A stretch of DNA of 64,000 nucleotides from Acinetobacter calcoaceticus ANC 3811. GTDB taxonomy: Bacteria; Pseudomonadota; Gammaproteobacteria; Pseudomonadales; Moraxellaceae. How positions within the stretch are numbered: position 1 is the first letter of the stretch; every line of letters starts with the position of its first letter. The notes beneath the pieces were generated by a model. It saw nothing but the letters and a program-made list of their open reading frames with translations, was not told the DNA's origin and ran no database searches. The position numbers were made by a program, and so were the translations under genes. The stretch lies in NCBI RefSeq assembly GCF_000399665.1, contig NZ_KB976986.1, positions 2,625,261 through 2,689,260 of the forward strand, in the 5' to 3' direction. Below are positions 1 to 9,150 of the stretch, piece by piece.

Positions 1-193
1 TAGGGTCTAACCACTCGCGAAGCTGCTTAACCGCCTCCCCTTTCCCTGCCAGCTCAATACCACTCATTAAAATGAGTGTGCTTTTAGCATTGGGTTTTCC
101 ACGACTTTCTTTTAAAGCATATTGTGCTTCAATCAAATCGACAGAAAGCTGTTCTTCATCTCGAATTTCAAATTTTGGTTGTTGTTCACTCAT
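1..193 (-). CDS. pap: Polyphosphate:AMP phosphotransferase (PPK2 family), N-terminal part, runs off the left edge
   Basis: Reading leftward from ATG at 193 gives 64 residues before the window ends. They contain a PPK2-type P-loop, SGIELAGKGEAVKQLREW, preceded by a beta strand TLILM. This closely resembles the N-terminal domain of the Acinetobacter polyphosphate:AMP phosphotransferase, a two-domain class II PPK2 enzyme that makes ADP from AMP and polyphosphate in the cytoplasm. The second, catalytically canonical domain would lie outside the window. It is divergent from the gene at 403. A single-domain PPK2 cannot be excluded from this fragment. Confidence 0.85.
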   Translation of the reverse strand, partial: MSEQQPKFEIRDEEQLSVDLIEAQYALKESRGKPNAKSTLILMSGIELAGKGEAVKQLREWLDP

Positions 194-402
194 AGTCCAC
201 GGCTCTAATATTTTATTGTTTAATTTCGATGATCTTTAACTTATGCGGTTAAATGATGAATTGCTATACAAATTATGTCATTGCGACCGAACTCCATCTA
301 AAAATTGACGCATGAATCATTTTTTTTACATCTTCTCGCCATAGTACAAGGTTACAATGCCTCTTATGATTTTTTGTAAATAGCCCAATATTAGAGTCTT
401 AC

Positions 403-1110
403 ATGTCTAAACTCGCTGCTTTTGACGAACTTTTACAACAATATAAAACATTTAATTATCACGACAATCCAGTGCTTGCCCAACGTTTGCAAGATGTACA
501 AACATGGCTAAAAGAACGGATGAAAGATACGCATCACGACTTTTTTAACTTGCCTGAACATAAACTCATGTCAGAGTATTTTTTAAATCGTTTATATGGT
601 GGTCCAGAGTTTGATGCCCTTGCAGCACAAATTGAACGCCTATTGAAATATGCCCATAAAGCCGAAAAAGTATTGCCTGAAAATGCAATTAAAACTGGAA
701 CTAAATCGGTAAGTTTGGCGGTACTTGCCACTCAGCTTGATGAACAAGTAGCGATACAGCTTCTTGAGGATTATCCAGCAAATACAGTGTTAACCGATGA
801 GATTATGCGTTTAACGCTAACTAAGCTTGATCAGGCAGAAGCTCGTTATCAACAACTTGCTCTTCTTGACGATTTAGGCGCAGCACTCGATAAATATATG
901 CGCTCATTTATGATGTTTACGGCTTTTAAAATGTGTAAAGGTATTGCCCAAAAATATCATTTCGAATTGATGTATGATTTTATCCAAGATGGTTTTAGCG
1001 CGATGAAACCGTTAAAATCAGCCGAGAACTTTATCAAGACTTTTACTGAAAAAGAACGCCAGATTATTGAAAATGTACATTCAGGGCATCCGAATCCGTT
1101 TAGAGTGTGA
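403..1110 (+). CDS. Conserved Acinetobacter hypothetical protein, FFLEELY-motif-like
   Basis: A 235-residue soluble, largely helical protein with no signal peptide or membrane segment. Around residues 58-70 it has the block YFLNRLYGGPEF, which resembles the motif that names the FFLEELY-motif family of Acinetobacter and related bacteria; a second conserved-looking block is MRSFMMFTAFKMCK near residue 166. It stands alone between the divergent pap gene and ubiE, with about 150 bases before the ubiE start. I know of no function for the family and infer none. Confidence 0.8.
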   Translation: MSKLAAFDELLQQYKTFNYHDNPVLAQRLQDVQTWLKERMKDTHHDFFNLPEHKLMSEYFLNRLYGGPEFDALAAQIERLLKYAHKAEKVLPENAIKTGTKSVSLAVLATQLDEQVAIQLLEDYPANTVLTDEIMRLTLTKLDQAEARYQQLALLDDLGAALDKYMRSFMMFTAFKMCKGIAQKYHFELMYDFIQDGFSAMKPLKSAENFIKTFTEKERQIIENVHSGHPNPFRV

Positions 1111-1257
1111 TAAGGTCGGCACAGAGAAAAAATCAACCTTACGAAGTTGAGATTTTATTCATTATATTTGCATGATGATGCCTGTAAAAATAGACAAAAT
1201 CTGTCATCATGCAGAACTTATTCCGTTTCACTTGAGTTTGAGTCTAGGAGAGACAAT

Positions 1258-2205
1258 ATGTCTAACGAAAACCAAAAGCCAACATCTCCAACTGAGCAGG
1301 CACAAAGTTCAGACAAAGTTAGCCCATTCCTAAGCTCACCTTTACCGCAAGGTACCCCTCAAGGGCAACAACAAACTTTACAACAAACCCTAACCGATAC
1401 ACCGGTTAACGGTTCTGTACCAAAATATAATTTACCACGTGGTGCTAGCAATACTGGCAACGTGGGAGAAACCACACACTTTGGTTTCTCGACTGTTAAA
1501 ACTGAAGATAAAGCTCAAAAAGTTGCCGAAGTATTCCACTCGGTTGCAAGCAAATATGACTTGATGAATGACCTAATGTCATTTGGTATTCACCGCCTAT
1601 GGAAACGCTTTGCAATTAACATGTCAGGTGTCCGCCGTGGTCAACACGTGTTGGATATTGCTGGTGGTACAGGCGATTTAGCAAAAGTATTCAGCCGCGA
1701 AGTTGGTCCTCAAGGTCATGTCGTTCTTTCAGACATTAACGAATCTATGCTTAATGTTGGTCGCGACCGCCTAATTGATGCAGGCTGTACCAATGTTGAC
1801 TTCGTACTTGCCAATGCAGAAACGTTAGAACCTTTTGCAGACAACAGCTTTGATCTACTCACCATTAGTTTTGGTTTGCGTAACGTGACAGATAAAGATG
1901 CAGCACTTGCATCTATGTTCCGTGTGTTGAAACCAGGTGGTCGTTTACTTATTCTTGAATTTTCTAAGCCTGTATTTGAACCATTTTCAAAACTTTATGA
2001 CCTCTATTCATTCACTGCTTTACCGATTATGGGTAAATTGGTTGCCAATGATTCAGAAAGTTATAAATATTTGGCTGAATCAATTCGTATGCATCCAGAC
2101 CAACGTACCTTAAAAGGTATGATGGAAAATGCTGGCTTCCAGAACTGTGACTATCACAACCTTACTGCTGGTATCGTTGCGGTTCACCGTGGCTTCAAAC
2201 TGTAA
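1258..2205 (+). CDS. ubiE: Ubiquinone/menaquinone C-methyltransferase UbiE with an N-terminal extension
   Basis: SAM-dependent C-methyltransferase of ubiquinone (and menaquinone) synthesis. The catalytic domain starts at TTHFGF near residue 72 and has the SAM motif [10 protein letters not shown] at about 132-141, then ADINESML-like and [15 protein letters not shown] blocks nearly identical to E. coli UbiE. The ATG at 1258 was chosen because AGGAGA lies just upstream; a longer frame from TTG 1147 has no such support. The protein is 315 residues against about 251 in E. coli; the excess is a Gln/Thr/Pro/Ser-rich, probably disordered head of about 65 residues. It heads ubiE-ubiJ-ubiB. Confidence 0.96.
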   Translation: MSNENQKPTSPTEQAQSSDKVSPFLSSPLPQGTPQGQQQTLQQTLTDTPVNGSVPKYNLPRGASNTGNVGETTHFGFSTVKTEDKAQKVAEVFHSVASKYDLMNDLMSFGIHRLWKRFAINMSGVRRGQHVLDIAGGTGDLAKVFSREVGPQGHVVLSDINESMLNVGRDRLIDAGCTNVDFVLANAETLEPFADNSFDLLTISFGLRNVTDKDAALASMFRVLKPGGRLLILEFSKPVFEPFSKLYDLYSFTALPIMGKLVANDSESYKYLAESIRMHPDQRTLKGMMENAGFQNCDYHNLTAGIVAVHRGFKL

Positions 2206-2216
2206 GGGATAACGAT

Positions 2217-2885
2217 ATGTGGTCGATTCTGGCACTCGGTGCAGTCGAACGTATCATTCATCATCTGATCGATCTGGATGCGGTTACTCGCATTCAGCTT
2301 AATCAGTTACAGGGCAAAATGTTGCGTGTTGTGATTGATAGTCCGCAGCTTTCTGTCGATGTATTCTTTGACCAAGAAAAAGTACGTCTTGAACCTACTG
2401 CAACAGGGCACAGTGAAAAGCCTTCTATTTTTGAACAACGCCCTTTTGATGCGCAATTCAAAATTTCTGAAGCAACAGCAACTTTGCATGTTAAAGATGT
2501 CGTCGAACTGATTAAATTATTGGTCAACGATCCAGATCAGATTGGCAATATTCCATTGCAAGGTGACTACCACCTGCTACAGGATATTCAAAAGATTATG
2601 CAGCAAGCTGAACCAGATTTAGCTGCGCATTTATCAAGATGGGTAGGTCCTCAACTCGCCCACGAAATTGGCAAGATTCAACTTGCACCAAAACATTTAA
2701 AACGCTCTCTTCAAAGTCATCTATTTTTTGCAGAAGACGCATTAAAAGAAGATAGCGGCCTATTTGCCCCTCGTTGGGAAATGGATGATTTAACTCAAGC
2801 AACTCGCAAGCTTAATCAAGACATTGACCGTCTAGAAGCAAGATTGCAGCAACTCAACACACAACTACAACCCTCTCAAGACTAG
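2217..2885 (+). CDS. ubiJ: Ubiquinone biosynthesis accessory factor UbiJ
   Basis: A 222-residue SCP2-domain protein that begins 11 bases after ubiE and ends 12 bases before ubiB, so the three genes are surely one operon. The first 100 residues form the SCP2-like lipid-binding fold; the last 30 (LTQATRKLNQDIDRLEARL region) are predicted coiled coil. In E. coli UbiJ, with UbiK, organises the soluble Ubi complex and binds isoprenoid quinone intermediates. The identification rests on fold, length and position between ubiE and ubiB, which matches E. coli. Confidence 0.93.
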   Translation: MWSILALGAVERIIHHLIDLDAVTRIQLNQLQGKMLRVVIDSPQLSVDVFFDQEKVRLEPTATGHSEKPSIFEQRPFDAQFKISEATATLHVKDVVELIKLLVNDPDQIGNIPLQGDYHLLQDIQKIMQQAEPDLAAHLSRWVGPQLAHEIGKIQLAPKHLKRSLQSHLFFAEDALKEDSGLFAPRWEMDDLTQATRKLNQDIDRLEARLQQLNTQLQPSQD

Positions 2886-2897
2886 GTAAGACTGTAT

Positions 2898-4517
2898 ATG
2901 ATTCCGCACGTTTCACGGTTACTCGAACTTTGGCGTATTGCAGCGCACTATAGACTCGATACGTTGTTCCCTGCGGATGAATTACCAGTTAAAGCTCAAC
3001 GTGCATTAAGTGTTATTAAAATGCACCCAGCTGCATGGTCTAGTCGCGAACGTAAAAATCCTTTAAAGCTCAAAGAAGCTTTAGAAGAGATGGGGCCGCT
3101 CGCAATTAAGCTTGGACAATTACTGTCAACTCGACGTGATTTGATTCCACCTGAAATACTTGCTCAATTGGTCTTACTTCAAGATCAAGTAAAACCGTTT
3201 GATATCAATGTTGCCAAACAACGTATTCAAGAATCGTTAAAAGCTGACGTAAATACCTTGTTTGCACGATTTGATGACCAGCCATTAGCAGCTGCTTCAA
3301 TTGCACAAGTTCATACTGCTGCTTTGCATGATGGTCGTGAAGTCGTTATTAAGGTGACTCGTCCCGACATTCGCAACCAGATTTTGCAAGACTTTGAAAT
3401 TTTGGCATGGCTAGGCAACACACTAGAAAGCCGCCTTGAAGCTGCTCGCGCCTTACATCTCTCTGAAATTATTCAAGACTACCGCCAGATTATTTTAAAT
3501 GAGCTGGACTTGAGTATGGAAGCAGATAACACCCGTCGTATGCGCCATTATTTTACTGGCTCAACCATGATGTATGTGCCTGAAGTCTACATGGACACCA
3601 AAGATGTCATGGTGGCAGAGCGTATTACAGGTGTACCTATTTCAGATACGGCAACCTTTGACCGTCTTGGCATGGACCGCGCACAACTTGCAGAAAAAGG
3701 ATTAACCATTTTCTTTACGCAAGTATTCCGCGATAACTTTTTCCATGCCGACATGCACCCTGGCAATGTCTTTGTAGAAACAATTAACCCAAGCAATCCA
3801 CGCTTTATTGCATTGGACTGTGCAATTATGGGGGAGTTATCTAAGCATGACCAGATGACCATTGCTCGCATGTTGCTTGCTGTAATGAACAGCAACTTTA
3901 TGCAACTCATTCAAATTGTGCATCAAGCTGGCTGGATTCCACCGGGTACAGACCAAGATGCGCTATCGCGTGAAATGCGTCGCACGGTTGGGCCAATGGT
4001 GTCTAAACCAATGGATCAACTTGATTTTGCTGGCATCTTGATTCAAGTGATGGATATTGCCCGTCGCTTCCATTTAGAGATTCCACCGCAACTCATGTTG
4101 TTGCTAAAGACTTTAGTGCATGTCGAAGGCTTAGGGACCGATCTTTATCCGCAGCTCGACATCTGGAAATTGGCAAAACCAATTTTGACTGAATGGGTCA
4201 AAGCCAACATGAACCCAGTCAAAAATATAAAAGAGTTAGGACAGCAACTACCTGACCTGCTTTTAGGTGCTCAAGATTTCCCAAGCTTAATTGTCGATAG
4301 TTTAAATGGTTTAAAAAATCAGTCTGCTTGGCAAGACCGTCAGTTACGCGAAATGCAGCAACTTCGTTTGCAAATGGAACATCAACAACGCCGCAGTTGG
4401 ATGTTCGGTAGTAGCATGCTGATTTTACTCACCATCGCGATTATTAGTCCTTGGTTTGTTTCTATTATTTTAATTGTGCTAAGCAGTTTATTAGCGCTTT
4501 GGCGTATATTGAAATAA
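2898..4517 (+). CDS. ubiB: UbiB atypical kinase/ATPase for ubiquinone biosynthesis
   Basis: 539 residues, the usual UbiB length. It shows the family-specific KxGQ motif as KLGQ at 71-74, the alanine-rich loop AAASIAQVH at 131-139, the VIK lysine at about 152, the catalytic HADMHPGN at 283-290 and LDCAIMG in place of the DFG loop, as in E. coli UbiB. Two membrane segments occupy roughly 505-537. UbiB is an inner-membrane ATPase needed for the monooxygenation steps of ubiquinone synthesis. Last gene of the operon, followed at once by a strong terminator. Confidence 0.96.
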   Translation: MIPHVSRLLELWRIAAHYRLDTLFPADELPVKAQRALSVIKMHPAAWSSRERKNPLKLKEALEEMGPLAIKLGQLLSTRRDLIPPEILAQLVLLQDQVKPFDINVAKQRIQESLKADVNTLFARFDDQPLAAASIAQVHTAALHDGREVVIKVTRPDIRNQILQDFEILAWLGNTLESRLEAARALHLSEIIQDYRQIILNELDLSMEADNTRRMRHYFTGSTMMYVPEVYMDTKDVMVAERITGVPISDTATFDRLGMDRAQLAEKGLTIFFTQVFRDNFFHADMHPGNVFVETINPSNPRFIALDCAIMGELSKHDQMTIARMLLAVMNSNFMQLIQIVHQAGWIPPGTDQDALSREMRRTVGPMVSKPMDQLDFAGILIQVMDIARRFHLEIPPQLMLLLKTLVHVEGLGTDLYPQLDIWKLAKPILTEWVKANMNPVKNIKELGQQLPDLLLGAQDFPSLIVDSLNGLKNQSAWQDRQLREMQQLRLQMEHQQRRSWMFGSSMLILLTIAIISPWFVSIILIVLSSLLALWRILK

Positions 4518-4521
4518 GTTT

Positions 4522-4553
4522 AAAATCCCTTGCCCGCGCAAGGGATTTTTTTA
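4522..4553 (+). terminator. Rho-independent terminator of ubiE-ubiJ-ubiB
   Basis: A 12-bp perfect stem (4522-4533 with 4538-4549), loop CCGC, followed by a run of T. It starts 5 bases after the ubiB stop codon. Confidence 0.93.
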
Positions 4554-4640
4554 TGGCTAACTTTAATTTTTTAAAAAATATAGATCGCTTATTCGTTCAT
4601 TGCTAAATTAGCACTCATAAATGCTTGAAAAGAACAAACA

Positions 4641-5954
4641 ATGAAAACACCTCATTTTGCCATTATTGGTGCAGGTACTGCAGGTTTAGCCACTGCGATT
4701 TTGCTCGCCCGTGAAGGTAATAACGTTACTATTTTTGAACAAGTTGATGAGTTATCTCCAGTGGGTGCAGGTTTATTACTACAACCTGCGGGCTTAGCCG
4801 TATTTGAACATCTAGGTGTGCTCGATAAGGCCCTGACACTAGGTGCAAAAGTAACTGGCTTAGAAGGACAACTTCCCAACAAGCGTCTTTTAGTCAACAG
4901 CCACTATCATGAAGCATCCGCAAATCTCTATGGTTTAGGTATACACCGGGCCACTTTATGTCATGTACTCACACAAAAACTTAGTGAGTATGCGAGCCAA
5001 ATTACTTGGTGTATGAACCATTCTGTTGAGAGCTTTGAAGAACATAATGATGAAGTTCGACTATTCGGAACTCATCAAAATCAAAAGTTTGATGCTCGGT
5101 TTGATGCCATCCTTATTGCCAATGGTGCTCGCAGCCAATTACGCCTCAAAGCATGGGTAAAGGTTGACCAAGCCTATCCTTGGGGTGCTGCATGGAGTAT
5201 CGTGCCTGAGTGCCAAGTCCTCGATTCTGAAATTCTGCATCAATTTTATGATCGCTCGAAGATTATGATGGGAATTCTTCCTACAGGAGCGATTCCAACA
5301 GAACCGCAACAGCGCCTTTCAAGCATATTCTGGAGTTTACCGACTCCACAATTACAAAGCTTCTTGCAAGAGGAGCAAGCTAAACAAACTTGGTTAAAGC
5401 AAGTCTCAGAGCGCTGGCCCAAAGTTGCAGAATGGCTAAAAGAGATTTTGTATAACAGTCAAACTCAACCTAAATGGCTATCTGCAAACTACCGTGATGT
5501 AGTTATGACTCAATTTGGTCAAGGTCGAGTTGGTGTGATTGGAGATGCAGCTCATGCAATGAGTCCACAGTTGGGGCAAGGTGCAAATATGGCATTATTA
5601 GATGCTTGGGCTTTTTCCCAGTCATTGCAACAAGCCAAGAAGAACCAGAATATTGACTGGCCCCTGCTCTGGCAGCATTACCACCTGCTTCGCCGCTCAT
5701 CCACCCAGTTTTATCAATTTTTTAGTCGCCTATTAACGCCCCTTTATCAATCTGACCACTGGTGGACTGGAGGTTTAAGAGATCTTGTTTTTCCTTGGAT
5801 GTATCAAATTCCTTATTTTCGAAAAGAAATGGCAATCACGATTTCGGGCTTAAAGACAGGTCCATTCCAGCAAATTGATTATGATCAAGTCGCTCAAGCA
5901 CCTAAAGAAAGCCCTGCTTTTAATTTAAAAAATGAATCTTTGTCTGACTATTAA
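4641..5954 (+). CDS. FAD-dependent aromatic-ring monooxygenase-like protein
   Basis: A 437-residue flavoprotein of the p-hydroxybenzoate hydroxylase/UbiH group. The FAD-binding GAGTAG lies at 10-15, and the second FAD motif GDAAHAMSPQLGQG at 301-314. The central DG motif of the group is changed: the block reads LIANGARSQLR at 158-168, with Asn in place of Asp. The C-terminal 100 residues are hydrophobic and aromatic-rich. The substrate is unknown. It is probably cotranscribed with the VOC gene 25 bases downstream, which hints at a small-molecule degradation or detoxification step. It is separated from ubiB by a terminator, so a role in ubiquinone synthesis is not implied. Confidence 0.85.
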   Translation: MKTPHFAIIGAGTAGLATAILLAREGNNVTIFEQVDELSPVGAGLLLQPAGLAVFEHLGVLDKALTLGAKVTGLEGQLPNKRLLVNSHYHEASANLYGLGIHRATLCHVLTQKLSEYASQITWCMNHSVESFEEHNDEVRLFGTHQNQKFDARFDAILIANGARSQLRLKAWVKVDQAYPWGAAWSIVPECQVLDSEILHQFYDRSKIMMGILPTGAIPTEPQQRLSSIFWSLPTPQLQSFLQEEQAKQTWLKQVSERWPKVAEWLKEILYNSQTQPKWLSANYRDVVMTQFGQGRVGVIGDAAHAMSPQLGQGANMALLDAWAFSQSLQQAKKNQNIDWPLLWQHYHLLRRSSTQFYQFFSRLLTPLYQSDHWWTGGLRDLVFPWMYQIPYFRKEMAITISGLKTGPFQQIDYDQVAQAPKESPAFNLKNESLSDY

Positions 5955-5979
5955 CCCAAACAAATGAAATGAGTAACAC

Positions 5980-6366
5980 ATGAAAATCAGCCATCTTGAT
6001 CATCTTGTTTTAACCGTCTCAAATATTGAAACTACCTGTAATTTCTATCAAACCGTATTAGGGTTGAAGGTCATCACTTTTAAAGGTGATAGAAAGGCTC
6101 TACAGTTTGGAAATCAAAAAATAAATTTACACCAGCAAGGTAACGAGTTTGAACCTAAGGCATTACAGCCGACTCCCGGATCTGCTGACCTATGTTTTAT
6201 TTCAGAAACTCCCATTTCCGAAGTGATTGCGCACCTTAATCAATTAAATATTACAATTGAGGAAGGCCCTGTTGAACGTACGGGTGCAGTGCATCCCATT
6301 CTTTCAGTTTATATTCGCGATCCAGATCAAAATTTAATTGAGATTTCAAACAATATAAAGTTATAA
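5980..6366 (+). CDS. VOC (glyoxalase/dioxygenase-fold) family protein
   Basis: A 128-residue single VOC module pair beginning HLDHLVLTVSN, with the typical NFYQTVLGL turn, and ending YIRDPDQNLIEISN, where the Glu is the usual metal ligand near residue 123. His8 is the probable first ligand. VOC proteins of this length act as metal-dependent lyases, isomerases, dioxygenases or resistance proteins, so the reaction cannot be named. It follows the FAD monooxygenase by 25 bases on the same strand and ends one base before the convergent small gene at 6368. Confidence 0.85.
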   Translation: MKISHLDHLVLTVSNIETTCNFYQTVLGLKVITFKGDRKALQFGNQKINLHQQGNEFEPKALQPTPGSADLCFISETPISEVIAHLNQLNITIEEGPVERTGAVHPILSVYIRDPDQNLIEISNNIKL

Positions 6367-6367
6367 G

Positions 6368-6634
6368 TCACTTATAGTTTGCAGGGATATTTTTTAATTG
6401 TTTTTCAATATCCCAATCTTTGGGTTTCTCTTTTACTGTCCACCAATTAGCGCCTGCCTCCAACCATTTCTTGCGGTACGCTTTTACAGATGCTTTAGTA
6501 TAATCCTCATATCCAAATTCAACACCACAACAATCACAAATGTCAAAATTTGGATTTTCCCCATTTTCACCCCATGGTTCTTCAGGTTGTATAAGCCCAC
6601 ATACTCGACAAGCAAAATTTTCTATTTTATCCAA
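6368..6634 (-). CDS. Small zinc-ribbon-like hypothetical protein
   Basis: An 88-residue protein with two cysteine pairs, C9-x2-C12 and C33-x2-C36, followed by GVEFGYED and a Trp-rich tail (KKWLEAGANWW). The pattern is that of small CxxC/CCG..FGYED proteins, a few of which are annotated near toxins; no toxin gene is visible here. The start is TTG at 6634, because an in-frame stop lies two codons upstream and no ATG is available; AGGAA lies about 10 bases before it. It ends head to head with the VOC gene one base away. Confidence 0.6.
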   Translation of the reverse strand: MDKIENFACRVCGLIQPEEPWGENGENPNFDICDCCGVEFGYEDYTKASVKAYRKKWLEAGANWWTVKEKPKDWDIEKQLKNIPANYK

Positions 6635-6847
6635 AATTTATTTTTCCTAAGTTATACAATACGCTTAGATAATTTTATAATAACGATGACCTCGAAAATC
6701 AAAATTAATTTGAACAACTCTTAAATTACAATTTACTCATATCTATCTTATAGACAAATCATATAACCGATTTTTTATACAACAAGCATAGCCAACCCTA
6801 AGCACAAACGCTACACTAGCTGCTTTCCACCCAATGGATTTCCACTC

Positions 6848-7615
6848 ATGTCAAACTGGTTAGATGAAGTTAAATTTGATTCCAATGGTCTTATCCCTGC
6901 CATTGCTCAACATCATCAAACCGGACGTATTTTGATGGTGGCGTGGATGAACCGTGAAGCACTCGCGCTCACAGCAGAAAAAAATCAGGCTGTTTATTTC
7001 TCTCGCTCTCGCCAAAAACTTTGGCACAAGGGTGAAGAATCCGGCCATTTTCAAACAGTTTATGAAATTCGTCTGGACTGTGATGGCGACGTGATTGTGC
7101 TACAAATTGAACAACACGGTGGTATTGCATGCCATACAGGTCGTGAGTCTTGTTTCTATCGTAAACTCACACCGCAGGGCTGGGAAATTGTCGATGCACA
7201 ATTAAAAGATCCTACAGCAATTTATGGTGACAAAGCTAAAACTGAAGCACATGATCATGCTCACACCACAGAACAAGTTGATGTACTTGCTCACTTAGGG
7301 CAATTGATGCAAGAGCGTAAGCAAGCTGAAGCAGATACTTCATATGTTGCAAGCCTCTACAAAAAAGGCATCAATAAAATCTTAGAAAAAGTGGGTGAAG
7401 AAAGTGTAGAAGCCATTATTGCTGCTAAAGATTTTGCTGCGCAAGATTCAGAAGCACACTTAAACGATCTCGTTTATGAAACAGCAGATTTGTGGTTCCA
7501 TACTATTGTCATGTTGGGTTATTTCGATATTAATCCACACGTTATTATTGAAGAATTAGCCCGTCGTCAGGGTTTATCGGGTTTAGTTGAAAAAGCTAAC
7601 CGCAACAAGGTATAA
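6848..7615 (+). CDS. hisIE: Bifunctional phosphoribosyl-AMP cyclohydrolase / phosphoribosyl-ATP pyrophosphatase
   Basis: Catalyses steps 2 and 3 of histidine synthesis. The N-terminal cyclohydrolase domain (about 1-115) has the metal-binding DCDGD at 77-81 and CHTGRESC at 95-102. A His-rich linker (HDHAHTTEQ) joins it to the pyrophosphohydrolase domain (about 150-255) with the conserved [14 protein letters not shown] and ETADLWFH blocks. At 255 residues it is slightly longer than enterobacterial HisI/HisE. It is not next to other his genes; its neighbours are unrelated. Confidence 0.96.
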   Translation: MSNWLDEVKFDSNGLIPAIAQHHQTGRILMVAWMNREALALTAEKNQAVYFSRSRQKLWHKGEESGHFQTVYEIRLDCDGDVIVLQIEQHGGIACHTGRESCFYRKLTPQGWEIVDAQLKDPTAIYGDKAKTEAHDHAHTTEQVDVLAHLGQLMQERKQAEADTSYVASLYKKGINKILEKVGEESVEAIIAAKDFAAQDSEAHLNDLVYETADLWFHTIVMLGYFDINPHVIIEELARRQGLSGLVEKANRNKV

Positions 7616-7624
7616 AATCACTCA

Positions 7625-9127
7625 GTGTCGAATATTGAAAAACCTAAAGCCACCTATGAGCAAGCCATTGCCATAGATAACGCACGTCTTGGGCAGTCAT
7701 TTAAAGTGATTGCCTATGCTGGCACAGGTAAAACCACCACTTTACAAATGATTAGCGATGCTATGCCTGAACGGCGTGGTATGTATCTAGCATTCAACAA
7801 AGCTATTGCTGGTGAAGCACAAAACAAATTCCATCGTAATGTGGACTGTCGTACTTTTCACTCGCTCGCTTTTCGTAGCGTGCCGCGCGGTGTAACTGAC
7901 AAATTACGTCTACCACGACTAAGCCCAAGTTTTATTGCTAAAGAATATCGACTAGAACCCATTACGCTACGACGTATGATGGGTGGGCGTTACGAGAAAT
8001 ATGTCTTGATGCCAAGCCGTCTAGCGAGCCTTGTAGCAAATGCAGTGAGCTATTTCTGTTCAACAAGCTCTCAATATCCGGCACCTCGACATATTCAGGC
8101 ACCTAACTGGTTACATCCAGACGATATTATCGAATTACAAAATCACCTTTACCCTGCTGTCGAACGACGTTGGTTAGAATCGATTGACCAAAACCATCAA
8201 GCTGGTATTGGGCATGATATTTACCTCAAACTTTGGGCATTGTCTGAGCCAAACATTCCTACTGACTATGTATTGTTTGATGAAGCACAAGATGCTGACC
8301 CTCTAATGCTAGGCATTCTGCTTCGCCAAAAAAATACTCAAGTTATTTATGTCGGTGATGCACATCAACAAATCTACGCTTGGCGTGGTGCAATTAATGC
8401 CATGCAACAATTGCCCTTGCCGGAATCTCGATTAACCACTTCTTTTCGTTTTGGCGAAACGATTGCCGATGTAGCCAATGCACTGCTTGGCGGTTTAAAT
8501 GAAACTGTTCCCTTACTTGGCAATCCAAACCAGAAATCAAGTGTAGTGAATAAACCGCACACCAAAATGCGTGATGCGATTTTATGCCGCACCAATGCTC
8601 GTGCAATGGAACTTTTATTAGCAGGTTTGGTTCATGGCGACAAAGTAAGTTTGCAAGCTGACCATCAAAAACTAAACCGTTTTGTAGATGCCGCAAGCCT
8701 CTTAAAGCAAGGAAAACGAGTTACTGATGTTCCTGAATTGGCGTGGTTTAACTCATGGCACGATGTACATGAGTACTGTGAAACCAATGAAGGAAGTGAC
8801 ATTAAACCATTGGTTAAACTGGTTGATGATCACGGCACTGACCCACTAAAAAAAGCACTTGCAAAGATTACTCCGATTGAGCAAGCTGATTATGTCATCT
8901 CTACAGCTCACAAAGCGAAAGGGCTAGAATGGAATCGCGTTCATATTGAAGATGACTATCAATTTAAAATTAATGGTTTGGAACACAAGATTACTGATGA
9001 AGAATTAAGATTACTTTACGTTGCCTGTACTCGTGCTAAAGTAAGTTTAAATATCCATCATCTTTATGATCTGATACAACAATTAAAACTAAGGGCGCCT
9101 TTAAGTCTTCGTCAATCGGTTGGTTGA
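7625..9127 (+). CDS. UvrD/FBH1-like superfamily 1 DNA helicase, compact form
   Basis: A 500-residue SF1A helicase with every core motif: Walker A AYAGTGKTTT at 30-39, YLAFNKAIAGEA and CRTFHSLAFR (motif Ia region), Walker B VLFDEAQD at 216-223, GDAHQQIYAWRGA at 244-256, STAHKAKGLEW (motif V) and LYVACTRAK (motif VI). The motif Ia wording resembles the FBH1 helicase branch more than UvrD or Rep, and the large insertion subdomains of UvrD are missing. It starts at GTG 7625, nine bases after hisIE, and is followed 23 bases later by an ATPase gene, so the two are likely coexpressed. DNA repair or recombination control is the family-based guess. Confidence 0.88.
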   Translation: MSNIEKPKATYEQAIAIDNARLGQSFKVIAYAGTGKTTTLQMISDAMPERRGMYLAFNKAIAGEAQNKFHRNVDCRTFHSLAFRSVPRGVTDKLRLPRLSPSFIAKEYRLEPITLRRMMGGRYEKYVLMPSRLASLVANAVSYFCSTSSQYPAPRHIQAPNWLHPDDIIELQNHLYPAVERRWLESIDQNHQAGIGHDIYLKLWALSEPNIPTDYVLFDEAQDADPLMLGILLRQKNTQVIYVGDAHQQIYAWRGAINAMQQLPLPESRLTTSFRFGETIADVANALLGGLNETVPLLGNPNQKSSVVNKPHTKMRDAILCRTNARAMELLLAGLVHGDKVSLQADHQKLNRFVDAASLLKQGKRVTDVPELAWFNSWHDVHEYCETNEGSDIKPLVKLVDDHGTDPLKKALAKITPIEQADYVISTAHKAKGLEWNRVHIEDDYQFKINGLEHKITDEELRLLYVACTRAKVSLNIHHLYDLIQQLKLRAPLSLRQSVG

Positions 9128-9150
9128 AGCGCTCATAATTAGGTGAGCCT

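Noticed and set aside
4641..5954. A ubiquinone hydroxylase (UbiH/UbiI/UbiF) belonging to the ubi operon
   Set aside because: A strong terminator follows ubiB, the next partner is a VOC gene, and the DG motif differs from those of the Ubi hydroxylases.
6398..6724. A 108-codon open frame opposite the small zinc-ribbon gene
   Set aside because: It has no ribosome site, its low-complexity product is Phe/Ile-rich, and it mirrors the better supported CDS on the minus strand.
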